From a virus: DNA of 64,000 nt. The translations under genes were made by a program, and so were the position numbers. Location: positions 121,657 through 185,656 of IMG/VR virus record IMGVR_UViG_3300044715_001611. One strand, 5' to 3'. Positions 6,581-15,458 of the stretch are shown here, piece after piece (positions within the stretch are counted from its first letter, which is position 1; each line of letters starts with the position of its first letter). The notes below the pieces were generated by a model, which saw only the letters and a program-made list of their open reading frames with translations, did not search any database and had not been told where the DNA came from.

Positions 6581-9500
6581 ATGTTCACCGTAAAAAAGGC
6601 CAATTCGGATTCCCGCCACGAGGTCGAAGGAATCATGAGCCAAATTCTCGCAGAGTCTCCCAAGTCATGGCCGCACGGCCTGAGCATGGATTTGTTCGAG
6701 GAGGGAAGGGACAGCATTTACATGGTGCGATCTGCCTCCACCAACCAGCCGGCCGGATTTGTGGGCTGGCAGGAGCGCGAGGAGCGGGACTGCCTCAATC
6801 AGCCCATCAAGATCGGGTATTACGCAATTGGCATGCTGCCCGAATTCCGCCGGCAGGGGATGGCCAAGGACGCGGTCGCCGGCATCATCCGCCATCACCA
6901 GCGCGGCGTGGATGAGGTGCGCGCAATGATTCAAAAGGACAACACGCCTTCATTGAAATTGGCGGAGTCGCTCAATGTGCCGGTGGAGAAGGTGGCGTTT
7001 TGGAAGGCGTTGCTGTCTCCGGTCGCCAGGCGCATTTATGGAGGTCTTGGCTCCGCGGGCGCGATGGATTATCTCACCCATGGCACCGACTATTCCCATA
7101 TCGACGGGCGGCGTGTTCTGAACACGGCAGTGAACGCCGGACTGGGGGCTTTGGGTGCGCATTATTCCATGCCACACAAGGGGATGGGTGGTGTTCTGCT
7201 GCCGGGTAATCCGGCGGTCGGATTCAATTTGGGGGTTCTATCCCCCATTGGAAAAGACATCATGATGAACGTCCTTCCGGCGACGCATAAGCTGGCACCC
7301 GCGTTGGACGCACTGACGGACAAAGCCAAACAAGCCCCCGCAGTCCCCGCAGTCCCAACCCCCGAATGGTCCCCGCTGGCAAAAGCCGGGCTCATCGGGG
7401 CGCTGGGCCTTGGAGCCTACGGCGTGCACCGGCTGAGTAAATCCATCAGCAATGCCGCGGAGGCCAACAACCAGGGTCGCCTGCAGGTCCGCCTACCCAC
7501 CCGCCACCCTGGCGATCAGGAGACGACCGTGGACGTGCCGGTGAGCGACGCAAATCTGACGGGTGGCCTCAAGGATCGCATCTTCCGGGATACGCGCAGG
7601 AAGCTGCGGCAGGAATCCAAGGAGCGCACCTGGCATCGCGGTGACAAGCATCGCCTGCTTTCCAATGATGAAGACGACGACGGCATGGAAAAGGTCGCAG
7701 CCTGCTTTCTGTGGCTGGTCAAGGAGGCAGGTATAAGTTCGAGTGAGATACAAGACGCGGGGAATAAGCTGGAAGCGGCAGCCCTTGCCGCCAACACACT
7801 GCAGAGAATTTCACCGACCGCGAAGCTCGCACCGCTCGCCAGGGGTCTGGGCAGACTAGCACCTCCGGTTGCTACTTACGGTGCGGTAAACGAATTTGCC
7901 GATTTTTCTGATGATCCAAATGCTGCAATGCGCAAATTTTGGAAAGATACGAAAGGCATGAGCAATGCAGGATTCGCCTATCACAGCGTGACGAATCCAA
8001 TAACGGCGACGGCGTCCGTATTGAACGGAGCATGGAATCGGATGCACGGACGTCCCCTTGCACCAGCCGCACCACCCAAAGGGGAACAATGGCCGCTCGC
8101 CCGGCGCAGACAACCCGAAACAATGGTTGTGGTCCCGCACACACCAGCGGCTCACGGAGCGAAGCCGAACCCCGGCATTTACAATACGCACAAGGCACCC
8201 AATTTTACAGGACCGACAAATCCCACATCCGGCGTGAAGAGCGGGGGCGGCAATGTCGGCGGAATGATGACGGCAATGCCCACGAAGCCAATTCCGACAA
8301 TTCAATTCGCATCAAGTATCAAAGGCCCCGGCGAGACCGAGGACCCGCAGGCCAAGATGGAGCAGGAAAAGGAACAGGCGGAGCAGGCAAAGCAATTGGA
8401 AGCTGCGCAGGCTGATTCCGACACCCACAAAAGCACTCTCACTGAGATGAAGGAACACCAGCATTCCGAGCGGATGCAAATGCGCGAGCAATTGATGGCC
8501 CACCAGCAGAAGCTCCATGAGATGAAGCTGGAGAACGCCAGTCTTCGCGCGAAGGCGGACATGGCCTCCACGGTTCCCGAGCCGCAGGAGAATAGGGGCG
8601 CGACGCAGGTGAACGATTACGCGACGCAATTGCACAACAAGGCCACCTCCATCATGAAGAAGCTGTCGGCGGTGAATCCGTACTACGCGAATCTGCTCTG
8701 GGACCGCGCATGCAAGATGGCCGGCGTGACCCCTGATGCCGGCGCGGCCGGGGAGGAGGATTATTACCGGCAGCACAATTCGGGCGGATTTGGGCAGGCG
8801 ATGACGGGATTTGGATTTCATGACAAAGGCATGCAGGATTCCGCATACAACGCCATCAATCCGACCAAGCCGGAAGCCCAATGGGGCATGGGTGACAAGA
8901 TGAAGCACTGGGGCGCCAATCTGGCAGCCGGAGCCGGCTGGTTGGGGGACGCGCTGGTCTCTCCTTTTAGGTATGGAACCCGCAGCCTCCTCCGCGCAGG
9001 TTCCCATTTCAGCGAGGGGAATTACGGCAAAGGACTCATGCATGGCACGCTCGGAACCGCATCGGCAGCGCTCGGTGTGTTGCCTGGGGTAGGGGCTTTA
9101 CGTAGCGGCATCGGCGCGGGTGCCAGATTGACGGGATTGACGCGGGGCATGATGACGGCCAATATCCCGCAGGTGGCAGAAGGCGCAAAGCAGCCCCCCA
9201 CACCAATGGCGCCTGGAGTCGTTGCTGGTACGCCCACACCGACTCCAGGCGCGCCGGCCTCCCCATCCTCAGACATCCCCATGATTCTCAAATCGTGGCT
9301 GGGATTAGGCGGGGATGCTAATACCACAAATGACGCCGGACATTTTCTGCCGCCTTCCCTCGTCTCGCAGAATCCGGGCAACGAGGACTCGCCTGACTAC
9401 AAGAACCCATTCCTACAAAAGGTGATGCCAACCGCAATGCGTTTCCTGGCCAAAGGCCCGGCCCCTGAGAGCAGCATGCGGGCATTTGCGGAGTCCGAGG

Positions 9501-9613
9501 GATCGCAGGGTGGCATTGCGCCGCAGGAGATTCGCCCTGGTTACCTGTCACCCTCCACCGCGATGGCGTTGCAGAATGCCTTGTATGGTGGTGGTGGTGG
9601 ACTGGGCATTTGA
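6581..9613 (+). CDS. GNAT-domain fused to large virion-like protein (1010 aa)
   Basis: Start taken at ATG 6581; the upstream in-frame extension runs through the terminator. Residues 1-145 form a GNAT acetyltransferase-like domain: YYAIGMLPEFRRQGMAKDAV at 80-99 is motif A with the acetyl-CoA loop RRQGMA, and NTPSLKLAESL at 121-131 is motif B. After that come Gly/Ala-rich stretches, two short hydrophobic Cys/Lys segments (KVAACFLWLVKEAG; NLLWDRACKMAGV), a long Gln/Glu/Lys coiled coil (about 590-660) and a Gly/Pro-rich C-terminus. T7-like internal core proteins also carry GNAT folds, so an ejected virion protein is plausible (inference). Confidence 0.8.
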   Translation: MFTVKKANSDSRHEVEGIMSQILAESPKSWPHGLSMDLFEEGRDSIYMVRSASTNQPAGFVGWQEREERDCLNQPIKIGYYAIGMLPEFRRQGMAKDAVAGIIRHHQRGVDEVRAMIQKDNTPSLKLAESLNVPVEKVAFWKALLSPVARRIYGGLGSAGAMDYLTHGTDYSHIDGRRVLNTAVNAGLGALGAHYSMPHKGMGGVLLPGNPAVGFNLGVLSPIGKDIMMNVLPATHKLAPALDALTDKAKQAPAVPAVPTPEWSPLAKAGLIGALGLGAYGVHRLSKSISNAAEANNQGRLQVRLPTRHPGDQETTVDVPVSDANLTGGLKDRIFRDTRRKLRQESKERTWHRGDKHRLLSNDEDDDGMEKVAACFLWLVKEAGISSSEIQDAGNKLEAAALAANTLQRISPTAKLAPLARGLGRLAPPVATYGAVNEFADFSDDPNAAMRKFWKDTKGMSNAGFAYHSVTNPITATASVLNGAWNRMHGRPLAPAAPPKGEQWPLARRRQPETMVVVPHTPAAHGAKPNPGIYNTHKAPNFTGPTNPTSGVKSGGGNVGGMMTAMPTKPIPTIQFASSIKGPGETEDPQAKMEQEKEQAEQAKQLEAAQADSDTHKSTLTEMKEHQHSERMQMREQLMAHQQKLHEMKLENASLRAKADMASTVPEPQENRGATQVNDYATQLHNKATSIMKKLSAVNPYYANLLWDRACKMAGVTPDAGAAGEEDYYRQHNSGGFGQAMTGFGFHDKGMQDSAYNAINPTKPEAQWGMGDKMKHWGANLAAGAGWLGDALVSPFRYGTRSLLRAGSHFSEGNYGKGLMHGTLGTASAALGVLPGVGALRSGIGAGARLTGLTRGMMTANIPQVAEGAKQPPTPMAPGVVAGTPTPTPGAPASPSSDIPMILKSWLGLGGDANTTNDAGHFLPPSLVSQNPGNEDSPDYKNPFLQKVMPTAMRFLAKGPAPESSMRAFAESEGSQGGIAPQEIRPGYLSPSTAMALQNALYGGGGGLGI

Positions 9614-9631
9614 AAAATTAACTGAGTAAAT

Positions 9632-9844
9632 ATGAAAACTTTCAATTACAAAGGCGGGACGATCTCGTTGGAATTCAAAATCCCAGAACTGATCCACCAT
9701 GCTACATTGCTGGGAGCGTACCAACCAACACGCGCTGAGCAGGAGGAGCAAAAGCGCCGACAGCACGAGGCTGACCGCATTGGCTTCCTGCAGGATTTGC
9801 GCGAATTGGAATGGATGAATCGCCGGCTGACTGGTAATTACTGA
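9632..9844 (+). CDS. Hypothetical protein, 70 aa
   Basis: Short protein with a beta-like N-terminus (MKTFNYKGGTISLEFKIP) and a charged C-terminal helix. It sits between the GNAT-virion gene and the RNA polymerase gene; the degenerate motif CTGAGTAAAT precedes the start. Function unknown. Confidence 0.65.
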   Translation: MKTFNYKGGTISLEFKIPELIHHATLLGAYQPTRAEQEEQKRRQHEADRIGFLQDLRELEWMNRRLTGNY

Positions 9845-9846
9845 TC

Positions 9847-11751
9847 ATGCCTGCCGCACCCACCGCATACGGAATCAAAGGAGGGAAGATCCAGGAGATC
9901 GATTCCGAGGAAGCCGACTACGAACTGCCCCACATGGCAGCCACGTTGGACTCCCACATCAACTTGATTCCAATGCAGAATGCGGTGCAGGCTCCGCGGC
10001 TGTTCTACGGCGCACGCTTCTACAATCAGGCGCTGGCCCTGCAGAACCGGGAGACGCCGCTGGTGCAGTCCCTCATTCCCGACGACCCGGATGGTAGGAC
10101 ATTTGATGAGCATTTCGGGCCGATGGTCGGTGCATTGCATTCCAAGCATCAGGGGACGGTGGACGCTGTGGATTCCGACAGCATCACCCTCAAGACTCCG
10201 GAGGGGAAGAAGCGCATCCCGCTCTATAACACGTTCAGTTTTAATCGTAAATCCAGCCTGCATCAGACCCCCGAGGTAAAAGTCGGGGATGAAGTGACGC
10301 CTGGGCATTTGCTGGCCTCCTCCAATTACACCGACAAGAAAGGCGCGTTGGCTCTCGGACTCAATGCCCGAGTCGGTTTCGTTCCCTACAAGGGATGGTC
10401 CATGGACGATGCCGTGGTCATCTCGCAGGCATTTGCCGATCGGCTCAAATCCGAGAAGCAATTGACGCACGCGCAGGAGTTCGACGATGACACCAAAGGC
10501 GGACTCCATCATTTCGTCAGCCTGTTTCCGACGGCATTTGAAAAGGCCAAGCTGGCGAACATGGACGAGCATGGCGTCATCAAAAAGGGCAGCATCATCA
10601 AGGAGGGAGACCCGATGATTCTAGCCACTGCTCCAAAGGTGGTGACGGCCCGCGATGCGCAGGTGGGCAAACTCTCACGCACGCTTCAGCAGACCCGACG
10701 CAATGCCACGCAGCTTTGGGATCACCAGGATCCTGGTGAAGTCATCGACGTGGCACGCACCTCGAAGGGGGTGAAGGTGGTGGTGAAATCCATAAGCGCC
10801 ACGCGAGTAGGGGACAAGATTGTAACGCGAAACGGACAAAAGGACATCGTGTCGCGCATCATTCCAAACGAGCACATGCCGCGTACGCTGGACGGTGAGC
10901 CGCTGGAGGTGTTGATGAATCCTCTCAGTGTTCCGAGTCGCGTGAACAACAATTTCATCTACGAGACGCTGCTGGGCAAAATCGCAAGGAAGAGCGGGCA
11001 GCCCTACCGCCTGCGCGGCTTCAATGGTCCCGGCGAGAAGTATCACGAGTTCGTCGAAGCTGAGTTGGCGAAACACGGACTCCAATCCACCGACGAGGTG
11101 TTTGACCCGCAATCCAATAGGAAATTGCAGCGTCCAATTACCACGGGTGTGGCTCATTTCTTCAAGCTGCACCATGAATCCGAATCGAAATCGTCTGCGC
11201 GAGGCATTTCCGGATATGACGCGAATCAACAACCGAGCCGCGGTGCTGGGGAGTCTGCCCAAAGTAAAAGACTCTCGGGGTTAGAGGTCGGAAGTCTGCT
11301 GTCATCGGGAGCATACGCAAATCTCAAAGAAGCCTCCACCCTACGCGGACAGCAGAACGATCAATACTGGCGGGAGGTCCGCCTGGGTCACAAACCTCCA
11401 ATGCCCGGTGAGCCATTTGTCTGGCATAAATTCAAAACGCTATTGAACGGCGCCGGTCTTCACGCAAAGGATATCGGCGGTGGAAAATTGCGACTTGGGG
11501 CGTTCACGGACAAAGCCCTTGCTGCGCATGACCCGAAGGAGATAGCCCACGGAGGCACAGTCAATCTCGCAACCCTCGAAGAAGAGCCCGGCGGATTGTT
11601 CGACCCCAGCCTGATTGGCAATAATCGGTGGGGAAAAATAAGCCTGCATCAGCCAATGCCGCTACCCTCCATGGAATCCAGCCTGAGAACTTTGTTGTCG
11701 CTCACAAAAAAAGAATTCGAGGAAGTTCTTAGCGGAAAAAGAAACTTGTAA
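9847..11751 (+). CDS. RNA polymerase: beta C-terminal part fused to start of beta-prime
   Basis: A 634-aa phage multisubunit RNA polymerase protein. Recognisable beta segments in order: fork-loop region NLIPMQNAVQAPRLFYGARF at 39-58; ALALGLNARVGFVPYKGWS then MDDAVVISQ at 167-194; GDKIVTRNGQKDIVSRI at 322-338 with the two active-site lysines (K324, K332) spaced as in E. coli K1065/K1073; DGEPLEVLMNPLSVPSRVN at 349-367; HFFKLHHESESKSSARG at 437-453; LSGLEVGSLLSSGAYANLKE near 477-495. Residues about 580-630 (GGLFDPSLIG, WGKISLHQP, LRTLLSLTKKEFEEVL) match the N-terminal stretch of beta-prime, not beta. The beta N-terminal half is absent from the window. The ORF stops in the beta-prime N-terminus, just before an HNH gene. 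Confidence 0.93.
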   Translation: MPAAPTAYGIKGGKIQEIDSEEADYELPHMAATLDSHINLIPMQNAVQAPRLFYGARFYNQALALQNRETPLVQSLIPDDPDGRTFDEHFGPMVGALHSKHQGTVDAVDSDSITLKTPEGKKRIPLYNTFSFNRKSSLHQTPEVKVGDEVTPGHLLASSNYTDKKGALALGLNARVGFVPYKGWSMDDAVVISQAFADRLKSEKQLTHAQEFDDDTKGGLHHFVSLFPTAFEKAKLANMDEHGVIKKGSIIKEGDPMILATAPKVVTARDAQVGKLSRTLQQTRRNATQLWDHQDPGEVIDVARTSKGVKVVVKSISATRVGDKIVTRNGQKDIVSRIIPNEHMPRTLDGEPLEVLMNPLSVPSRVNNNFIYETLLGKIARKSGQPYRLRGFNGPGEKYHEFVEAELAKHGLQSTDEVFDPQSNRKLQRPITTGVAHFFKLHHESESKSSARGISGYDANQQPSRGAGESAQSKRLSGLEVGSLLSSGAYANLKEASTLRGQQNDQYWREVRLGHKPPMPGEPFVWHKFKTLLNGAGLHAKDIGGGKLRLGAFTDKALAAHDPKEIAHGGTVNLATLEEEPGGLFDPSLIGNNRWGKISLHQPMPLPSMESSLRTLLSLTKKEFEEVLSGKRNL

Positions 11752-11776
11752 TACTAACCAGTTAGATTTATTCTTT

Positions 11777-11938
11777 ATGAGTGAACACATTAAAAATGAA
11801 TCCGCAGTCGCGCTTGGACGCCTTGGGGGAAAAGCGCGTTCAGCTAAAAAAACAATTAGCAGCCGTGCGAATGGAAGCGCTCCGTGCCGTCCAGGAAAGC
11901 GGAGGGGTAGGCCCTGTGGACCTGCTCGGGAGACCTAA
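11777..11938 (+). CDS. Small basic protein (53 aa) overlapping the HNH gene
   Basis: ATGAGTGAA start in the genome's favoured context. The product contains SAVALGRLGGKARSAKKTIS then SRANG and RRGRPC, the layout of a common small bacterial/phage family (ALG..GG.AR..K..SSRANG..GGRP). It lies out of frame over the first 140 bases of the HNH gene, so one of the two starts may be misassigned, or the region is genuinely dual-coding. Confidence 0.55.
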   Translation: MSEHIKNESAVALGRLGGKARSAKKTISSRANGSAPCRPGKRRGRPCGPARET

Positions 11939-12782
11939 AAACATAAACAACGAGGCGGCGCTTTTGATTTTGCGCCAATTGGACGGCATCAAGCAGGCTA
12001 TGTTTGCGCAGCGTCTCCGTAGGGATAATTACCCGGAGTATCTAAGGAAGAAACGCGAGCATTACGCCCGAAAGAAATCAGCGGTTCTGGCTTCGCAAAA
12101 GCGCAGGTACGAGAGAGACAAGCCTGCCATACTGGAGAAAATGAGAGTGAAAGGAAAAATCAAGAGAGCCCAGGTCAGCGCAGACCCTAAAGTGATCGCA
12201 CAAAGGAAAAAGCGCATACAGGAACTAGGACCAAGCAGGGCGAAACGCATGCGAGAATTTTGTGAGAAGTGGTGGGAGGGTCATGTCTCCGTGAGGACCC
12301 CAGAGCGGGTGCGGGAGTATAACCGACGGTATTACGCAAAGCCCGGAAAGGCAGAGGAACGGCACAAATATCAGCAGGGGTATAGGCGAAGTGAGGAAGG
12401 CCGGAAAAAGAGGAGATTGCGCGAGAAAGCACACCGGGAGGATAATCCGCATTTCAAAATCAGGGTGGCTCTTAAAAGTCGGCTTTACGGCGCGCTTAAA
12501 TCCAAAGGAATTCGCAAAACCATCGCGACCATGAAACTGGCTGGTTGTTCCCTAGAATTTCTGAAGCAGCATTTGGAATCTCAATTTTTACAAGGCATGT
12601 CATGGGATAATTACGGCGAGTGGCATATCGACCACAAAATTCCCTGTAAAGCTTTCGACCTGACAGACTCCGAAGAACAAAAGCGTTGCTTCCATTACAA
12701 AAATTTACAGCCGCTCTGGGCAATTGATAATCTGCGCAAGAACGCAAAGATCCTCCCAGAGTTTGCCCAACTGCTCCCGTAG
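11796..12782 (+). CDS. HNH homing-endonuclease-like protein
   Basis: About 328 aa, extremely Lys/Arg-rich. The N-terminal 200 residues are repeats of basic helices (REHYARKK, KRRYERDK, REYNRRYYAK, EERHKYQQGYRR) typical of DNA-reading arms. The C-terminal nuclease core reads WHIDHKIPCKAFDL, then HYKNLQPLWAIDNLRKNAK, giving the H-DH-N-H/N pattern of free-standing phage HNH endonucleases. ATG 11796 was chosen over a GTG 15 bases upstream. It sits directly after the truncated beta/beta-prime gene, which suggests it moved in there. GC and codon use look slightly more A-rich than its neighbours. Confidence 0.85.
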   Translation: MNPQSRLDALGEKRVQLKKQLAAVRMEALRAVQESGGVGPVDLLGRPKNINNEAALLILRQLDGIKQAMFAQRLRRDNYPEYLRKKREHYARKKSAVLASQKRRYERDKPAILEKMRVKGKIKRAQVSADPKVIAQRKKRIQELGPSRAKRMREFCEKWWEGHVSVRTPERVREYNRRYYAKPGKAEERHKYQQGYRRSEEGRKKRRLREKAHREDNPHFKIRVALKSRLYGALKSKGIRKTIATMKLAGCSLEFLKQHLESQFLQGMSWDNYGEWHIDHKIPCKAFDLTDSEEQKRCFHYKNLQPLWAIDNLRKNAKILPEFAQLLP

Positions 12783-12796
12783 GCCAAGGCAGCCTG

Positions 12797-12827
12797 AAAT
12801 ACCGCCCTCTCGGGCGTCACATACAAT
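12797..12827 (+). promoter_or_regulatory. Promoter-like element, loose copy
   Basis: GCCTGAAATACC, a hairpin (CGCCC/GGGCG) and CATACAAT. It shares the GCCTG(TG)AAATAC block with 4532-4544, but the distance to the -10-like hexamer is 19 rather than 17. Confidence 0.4.
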
Positions 12828-13019
12828 TGAAGTGGGAGGCTTTCCAATGCCTCCACCCTGCCCATAAAGCAGGACGCTCAATCAAACCGGACGCGGATGC
12901 GCAGGCCTTTGGCGGAGCCGGTAAAGCTCACACGCGAAGAGGCGGAAGAAGCCGCCGGCTTATTTCCAAGCGCACTCTTCTGTGTCGGGGAGGATGGGAC
13001 TGATGCTGCCCTCATCCCG

Positions 13020-13075
13020 TGGCGCAGGCAAGCCGCACGCCAGTCATTGCACTGGCGTGCGGCTTGCCTGCGCCA
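13020..13075 (+). terminator. 25-bp perfect inverted repeat (terminator or 5'-UTR hairpin)
   Basis: Arms 13020-13044 and 13051-13075 are perfectly complementary around the loop CATTGC, followed by TTTCTTTGG. This is the longest perfect stem I saw. It lies only 23 bases before the ATG of the 764-aa gene, so besides ending HNH transcription it may be part of that gene's leader. Confidence 0.75.
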
Positions 13076-13098
13076 TTTCTTTGGTTTAGAGTTCTGCG

Positions 13099-15393
13099 AT
13101 GACTTCTGCAATTCTTCCAACTCTTCTCGCATCCGGCGCTGGCGCCGCCGGCGGTCAATTCCTTCACGGCGGCAGCGGCTGGCGTCGCGGCGCAATTCGC
13201 GGTGCGGGTGCCGGCCTGGGTGCCACAGCGGGCGCGACAGGAGCATCAATGCTGGCTTCCGCATTGGGTGCCGGTGAAAATACAGATTCCATCGCGCGCC
13301 TGATCGGTGCCCTTGGCGGCGGCTACGGTGGATATTTGCTATCCCGCAAATTCACCAAAACCCCCGGCGAGGATGCCAAGGATCAGATCGACGCTCATCA
13401 GAAAAGGGCCAATACCGAATCGGGTGGTGAGTCAGCCCTGCTCAAATACCTCCACAAAGGACTGGGATACATTCCCAGTGGGGTGGGCGGTGCCGCGGCC
13501 ATTGGTGCAGGACTTGGTGGTATTGGGGGCATTGCGAACTCCGGTATGCTGCCAGGTGCGGTGCGCGGAGGACTGGCAGGAGCTGGATTTGCTGGTGGTG
13601 GTCTCCTTGGGGACTTCGCCAATGACGCCATGGGCGTCAAGAATCCATTGCTGCGTATGGGTATTGGGGCAGGCAGCCGCCTGCTCGGTGCGCACACAGG
13701 ATACACGCTCGGCAAGAAGCTCACCAAGACCCGCAAGGAGCAATTGGATGACGCTATGTACGAGTGGTACAACAATGCCAATGCGGGTCTCAATGCGCCG
13801 CCGGGAATGAAGATGGCCAATGCCGACGGAGCCATTCCAAAGCCGATCGCGCCGATTTCGACTGTGCCTGGAGGTTTGGGGGGAGCCCCAAAATCCACGC
13901 CATCTTTTACTCCACAGCCGAAGGCACCGCAGTCTACACCGACGCCTCCAACCGGACCGTCTAATTTTGCCGCACCATCGCGCGTGCCGAATGCCACAGC
14001 GGAGCGGCAGGCAAGGCTTAACAAGGAGTTTGGTGGGATGCGTCCAGGCAATCCGCTCGGCGACTCGCGACCCGATCCACGCCCCGGCGCGGTTCGCACG
14101 CTTACCCCGCAGGGGAACGGACAAACCTGGACGACAGAGGTTCCGCGGGTGAGCGATGACTACGATCGTATTGTACGCGGAATTCAGGATCGCCGGCAGG
14201 CGGCCCGAGATAAGGCCTACGCCGACAGCCTCACAACTGGACAGCAACCAACACCTGAAGGGCGGGCGGCATGGCATAAGGCACGACCAGTCAATTTTGA
14301 ACAAGAGATGCGCGATGTGCGCGCGGAGGCCGATAAGGCAGCTGGGCCGCAAGCCCAGACATGGGCGCCAGTAATTCCTACCGCCCTGACGCCAGAGCAG
14401 ACGCAGACCATGATCGGACGGCCTCACGCCTACAACGGCATGATCATGCCGGATGGCTCGCTGGGCTACGCCACCCCCTCCGATGAGCAGGTAGCCGCGC
14501 TCAACGCCCAGCAGCAGATGCGCCAGCACCAGCAGGCGCAGGCCGCGCTCGTGCAGCGACACCCCGAACTCGGACAGGAAGGCACTCCAGAGCACACCGC
14601 GTTCGTCGCAGCCTACAAGGCGCAGAAGGCCGAAGGCAAGACGCCGGACATGAATGCCATTGCGCAGGAGGTGTACGCGCCGAAAGCCCAGACACCCGCG
14701 CCGTCGGCGACACCACCAGCGACACCACCAGCGACACCACCGGCGACACCACCGGCGACACCACCGGCGACACCACCAGCGACACCACCAGCGACACCAC
14801 CAGCGACACCACCGGCGACACCAGCAACACCGCCTACGGACGTTCTGGATACGAAGTTCGTGGAGGGCTCCGGGCTGTACAAACCTCAGAAATTTGACTA
14901 CGACGAGGCGCAAGAGGTCACGGCGGGGCGTTTCGCGGACCAATCCCCGGATAGTGCTGGGGCGGCAATTCAGAGGGCTTTCTTGGATAAAGGGGAGTTC
15001 CATAAGGCGGACCGCCAGGTGGCGCAAGTGCGCGAAAAACTGACGGCGGCCCAGGCCGGGTTAGCAGAAGCCCGCGATGCGGGTAATGGTCCAAAAGCAA
15101 CAGAGGCTCTAAAAGCCATCAATTGGCTAAAGTCATTGGAATCCGAGCTTAAAAAGAGGCATGCTTACCATGCCAGGAGCTTGGCTGCCAATCCCATGGC
15201 GCCGACGCAGCAATCCGATACCATGCCTAGCGCACAATCCATATGGGAGAACGCACGGGCCGTCAAAAAGGGGCTGGCACCTGGCGCGTATGATGGATCT
15301 TTTGGATACCGCCCAGATTTCCTGGAGGCGCATCTTCCCACATGGCTGCAGGCAAGCCAGGACGCGCCCATACATCCCTCGGCGCCCGTTTAG
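13099..15393 (+). CDS. Glycine-zipper / TPPA-repeat virion-like protein (764 aa)
   Basis: Residues 1-80 and 110-215 are packed with GxxxG and Ala/Gly helices (GAGAAGGQFLHGG, GAGAGLGATAGATGASMLAS, GAAAIGAGLGGIGGIANSG), typical of membrane-inserting phage internal proteins. A Pro/Thr/Gln-rich linker follows. A perfect run of TPPA repeats (about 537-575) comes next, then a charged helical C-terminus. With the GNAT-fusion protein at 6.6 kb it is a candidate ejection or virion structural protein (inference from composition). No enzymatic motif was seen. Confidence 0.78.
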   Translation: MTSAILPTLLASGAGAAGGQFLHGGSGWRRGAIRGAGAGLGATAGATGASMLASALGAGENTDSIARLIGALGGGYGGYLLSRKFTKTPGEDAKDQIDAHQKRANTESGGESALLKYLHKGLGYIPSGVGGAAAIGAGLGGIGGIANSGMLPGAVRGGLAGAGFAGGGLLGDFANDAMGVKNPLLRMGIGAGSRLLGAHTGYTLGKKLTKTRKEQLDDAMYEWYNNANAGLNAPPGMKMANADGAIPKPIAPISTVPGGLGGAPKSTPSFTPQPKAPQSTPTPPTGPSNFAAPSRVPNATAERQARLNKEFGGMRPGNPLGDSRPDPRPGAVRTLTPQGNGQTWTTEVPRVSDDYDRIVRGIQDRRQAARDKAYADSLTTGQQPTPEGRAAWHKARPVNFEQEMRDVRAEADKAAGPQAQTWAPVIPTALTPEQTQTMIGRPHAYNGMIMPDGSLGYATPSDEQVAALNAQQQMRQHQQAQAALVQRHPELGQEGTPEHTAFVAAYKAQKAEGKTPDMNAIAQEVYAPKAQTPAPSATPPATPPATPPATPPATPPATPPATPPATPPATPPATPATPPTDVLDTKFVEGSGLYKPQKFDYDEAQEVTAGRFADQSPDSAGAAIQRAFLDKGEFHKADRQVAQVREKLTAAQAGLAEARDAGNGPKATEALKAINWLKSLESELKKRHAYHARSLAANPMAPTQQSDTMPSAQSIWENARAVKKGLAPGAYDGSFGYRPDFLEAHLPTWLQASQDAPIHPSAPV
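14710..14826. repeat. 12-bp tandem repeat encoding TPPA
   Basis: About nine and a half copies of ACACCACC(A/G)GCG within the 764-aa gene. The A/G alternation at the third Ala codon position shows homogenised sub-blocks; copy number is likely to vary by slippage. Confidence 0.9.
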
Positions 15394-15446
15394 CGAATAA
15401 ACAAACCACGGCGAATGCCCAAAAGGCTCCGTCGTGTACAAATCAA

Positions 15447-15458
15447 ATGAGTGAATGA
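15447..15458 (+). promoter_or_regulatory. Three-codon mini-ORF before a gene start
   Basis: CAAATGAGTGAATGA: ATG-AGT-GAA-TGA, whose TGA overlaps the ATG at 15455. It resembles the element at 993-1010. Confidence 0.4.

Larger units (their letters stand above)
12783..13098 (+). other. 316-bp gap between HNH and glycine-zipper genes
   Basis: Holds a loose third copy of the GAAATA/TATAAT element (12797-12827), a small imperfect hairpin (12831-12856), a doubtful ORF opening at 12897 (MRRPLAEPVKLTREEAEEAAG) that runs into the next gene, and a very strong hairpin (13020-13075). Confidence 0.6.

Noticed and set aside
11752-13098. Group I intron carrying the HNH gene inside beta-prime
   Set aside because: No downstream beta-prime exon and no clear P3/P7 core; the next gene is unrelated and beta-prime resumes only at 40 kb.
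12897-13277. 126-codon ORF before the glycine-zipper gene
   Set aside because: The first 40 residues look plausible, but the frame runs through the 25-bp hairpin and 180 bases into the next gene with an Arg/Cys-rich tail.
13432-15027. 531-codon open frame on the minus strand
   Set aside because: Mirror of the GC-rich, repeat-bearing 764-aa gene; Cys/Arg/Trp-rich nonsense composition and no start context.
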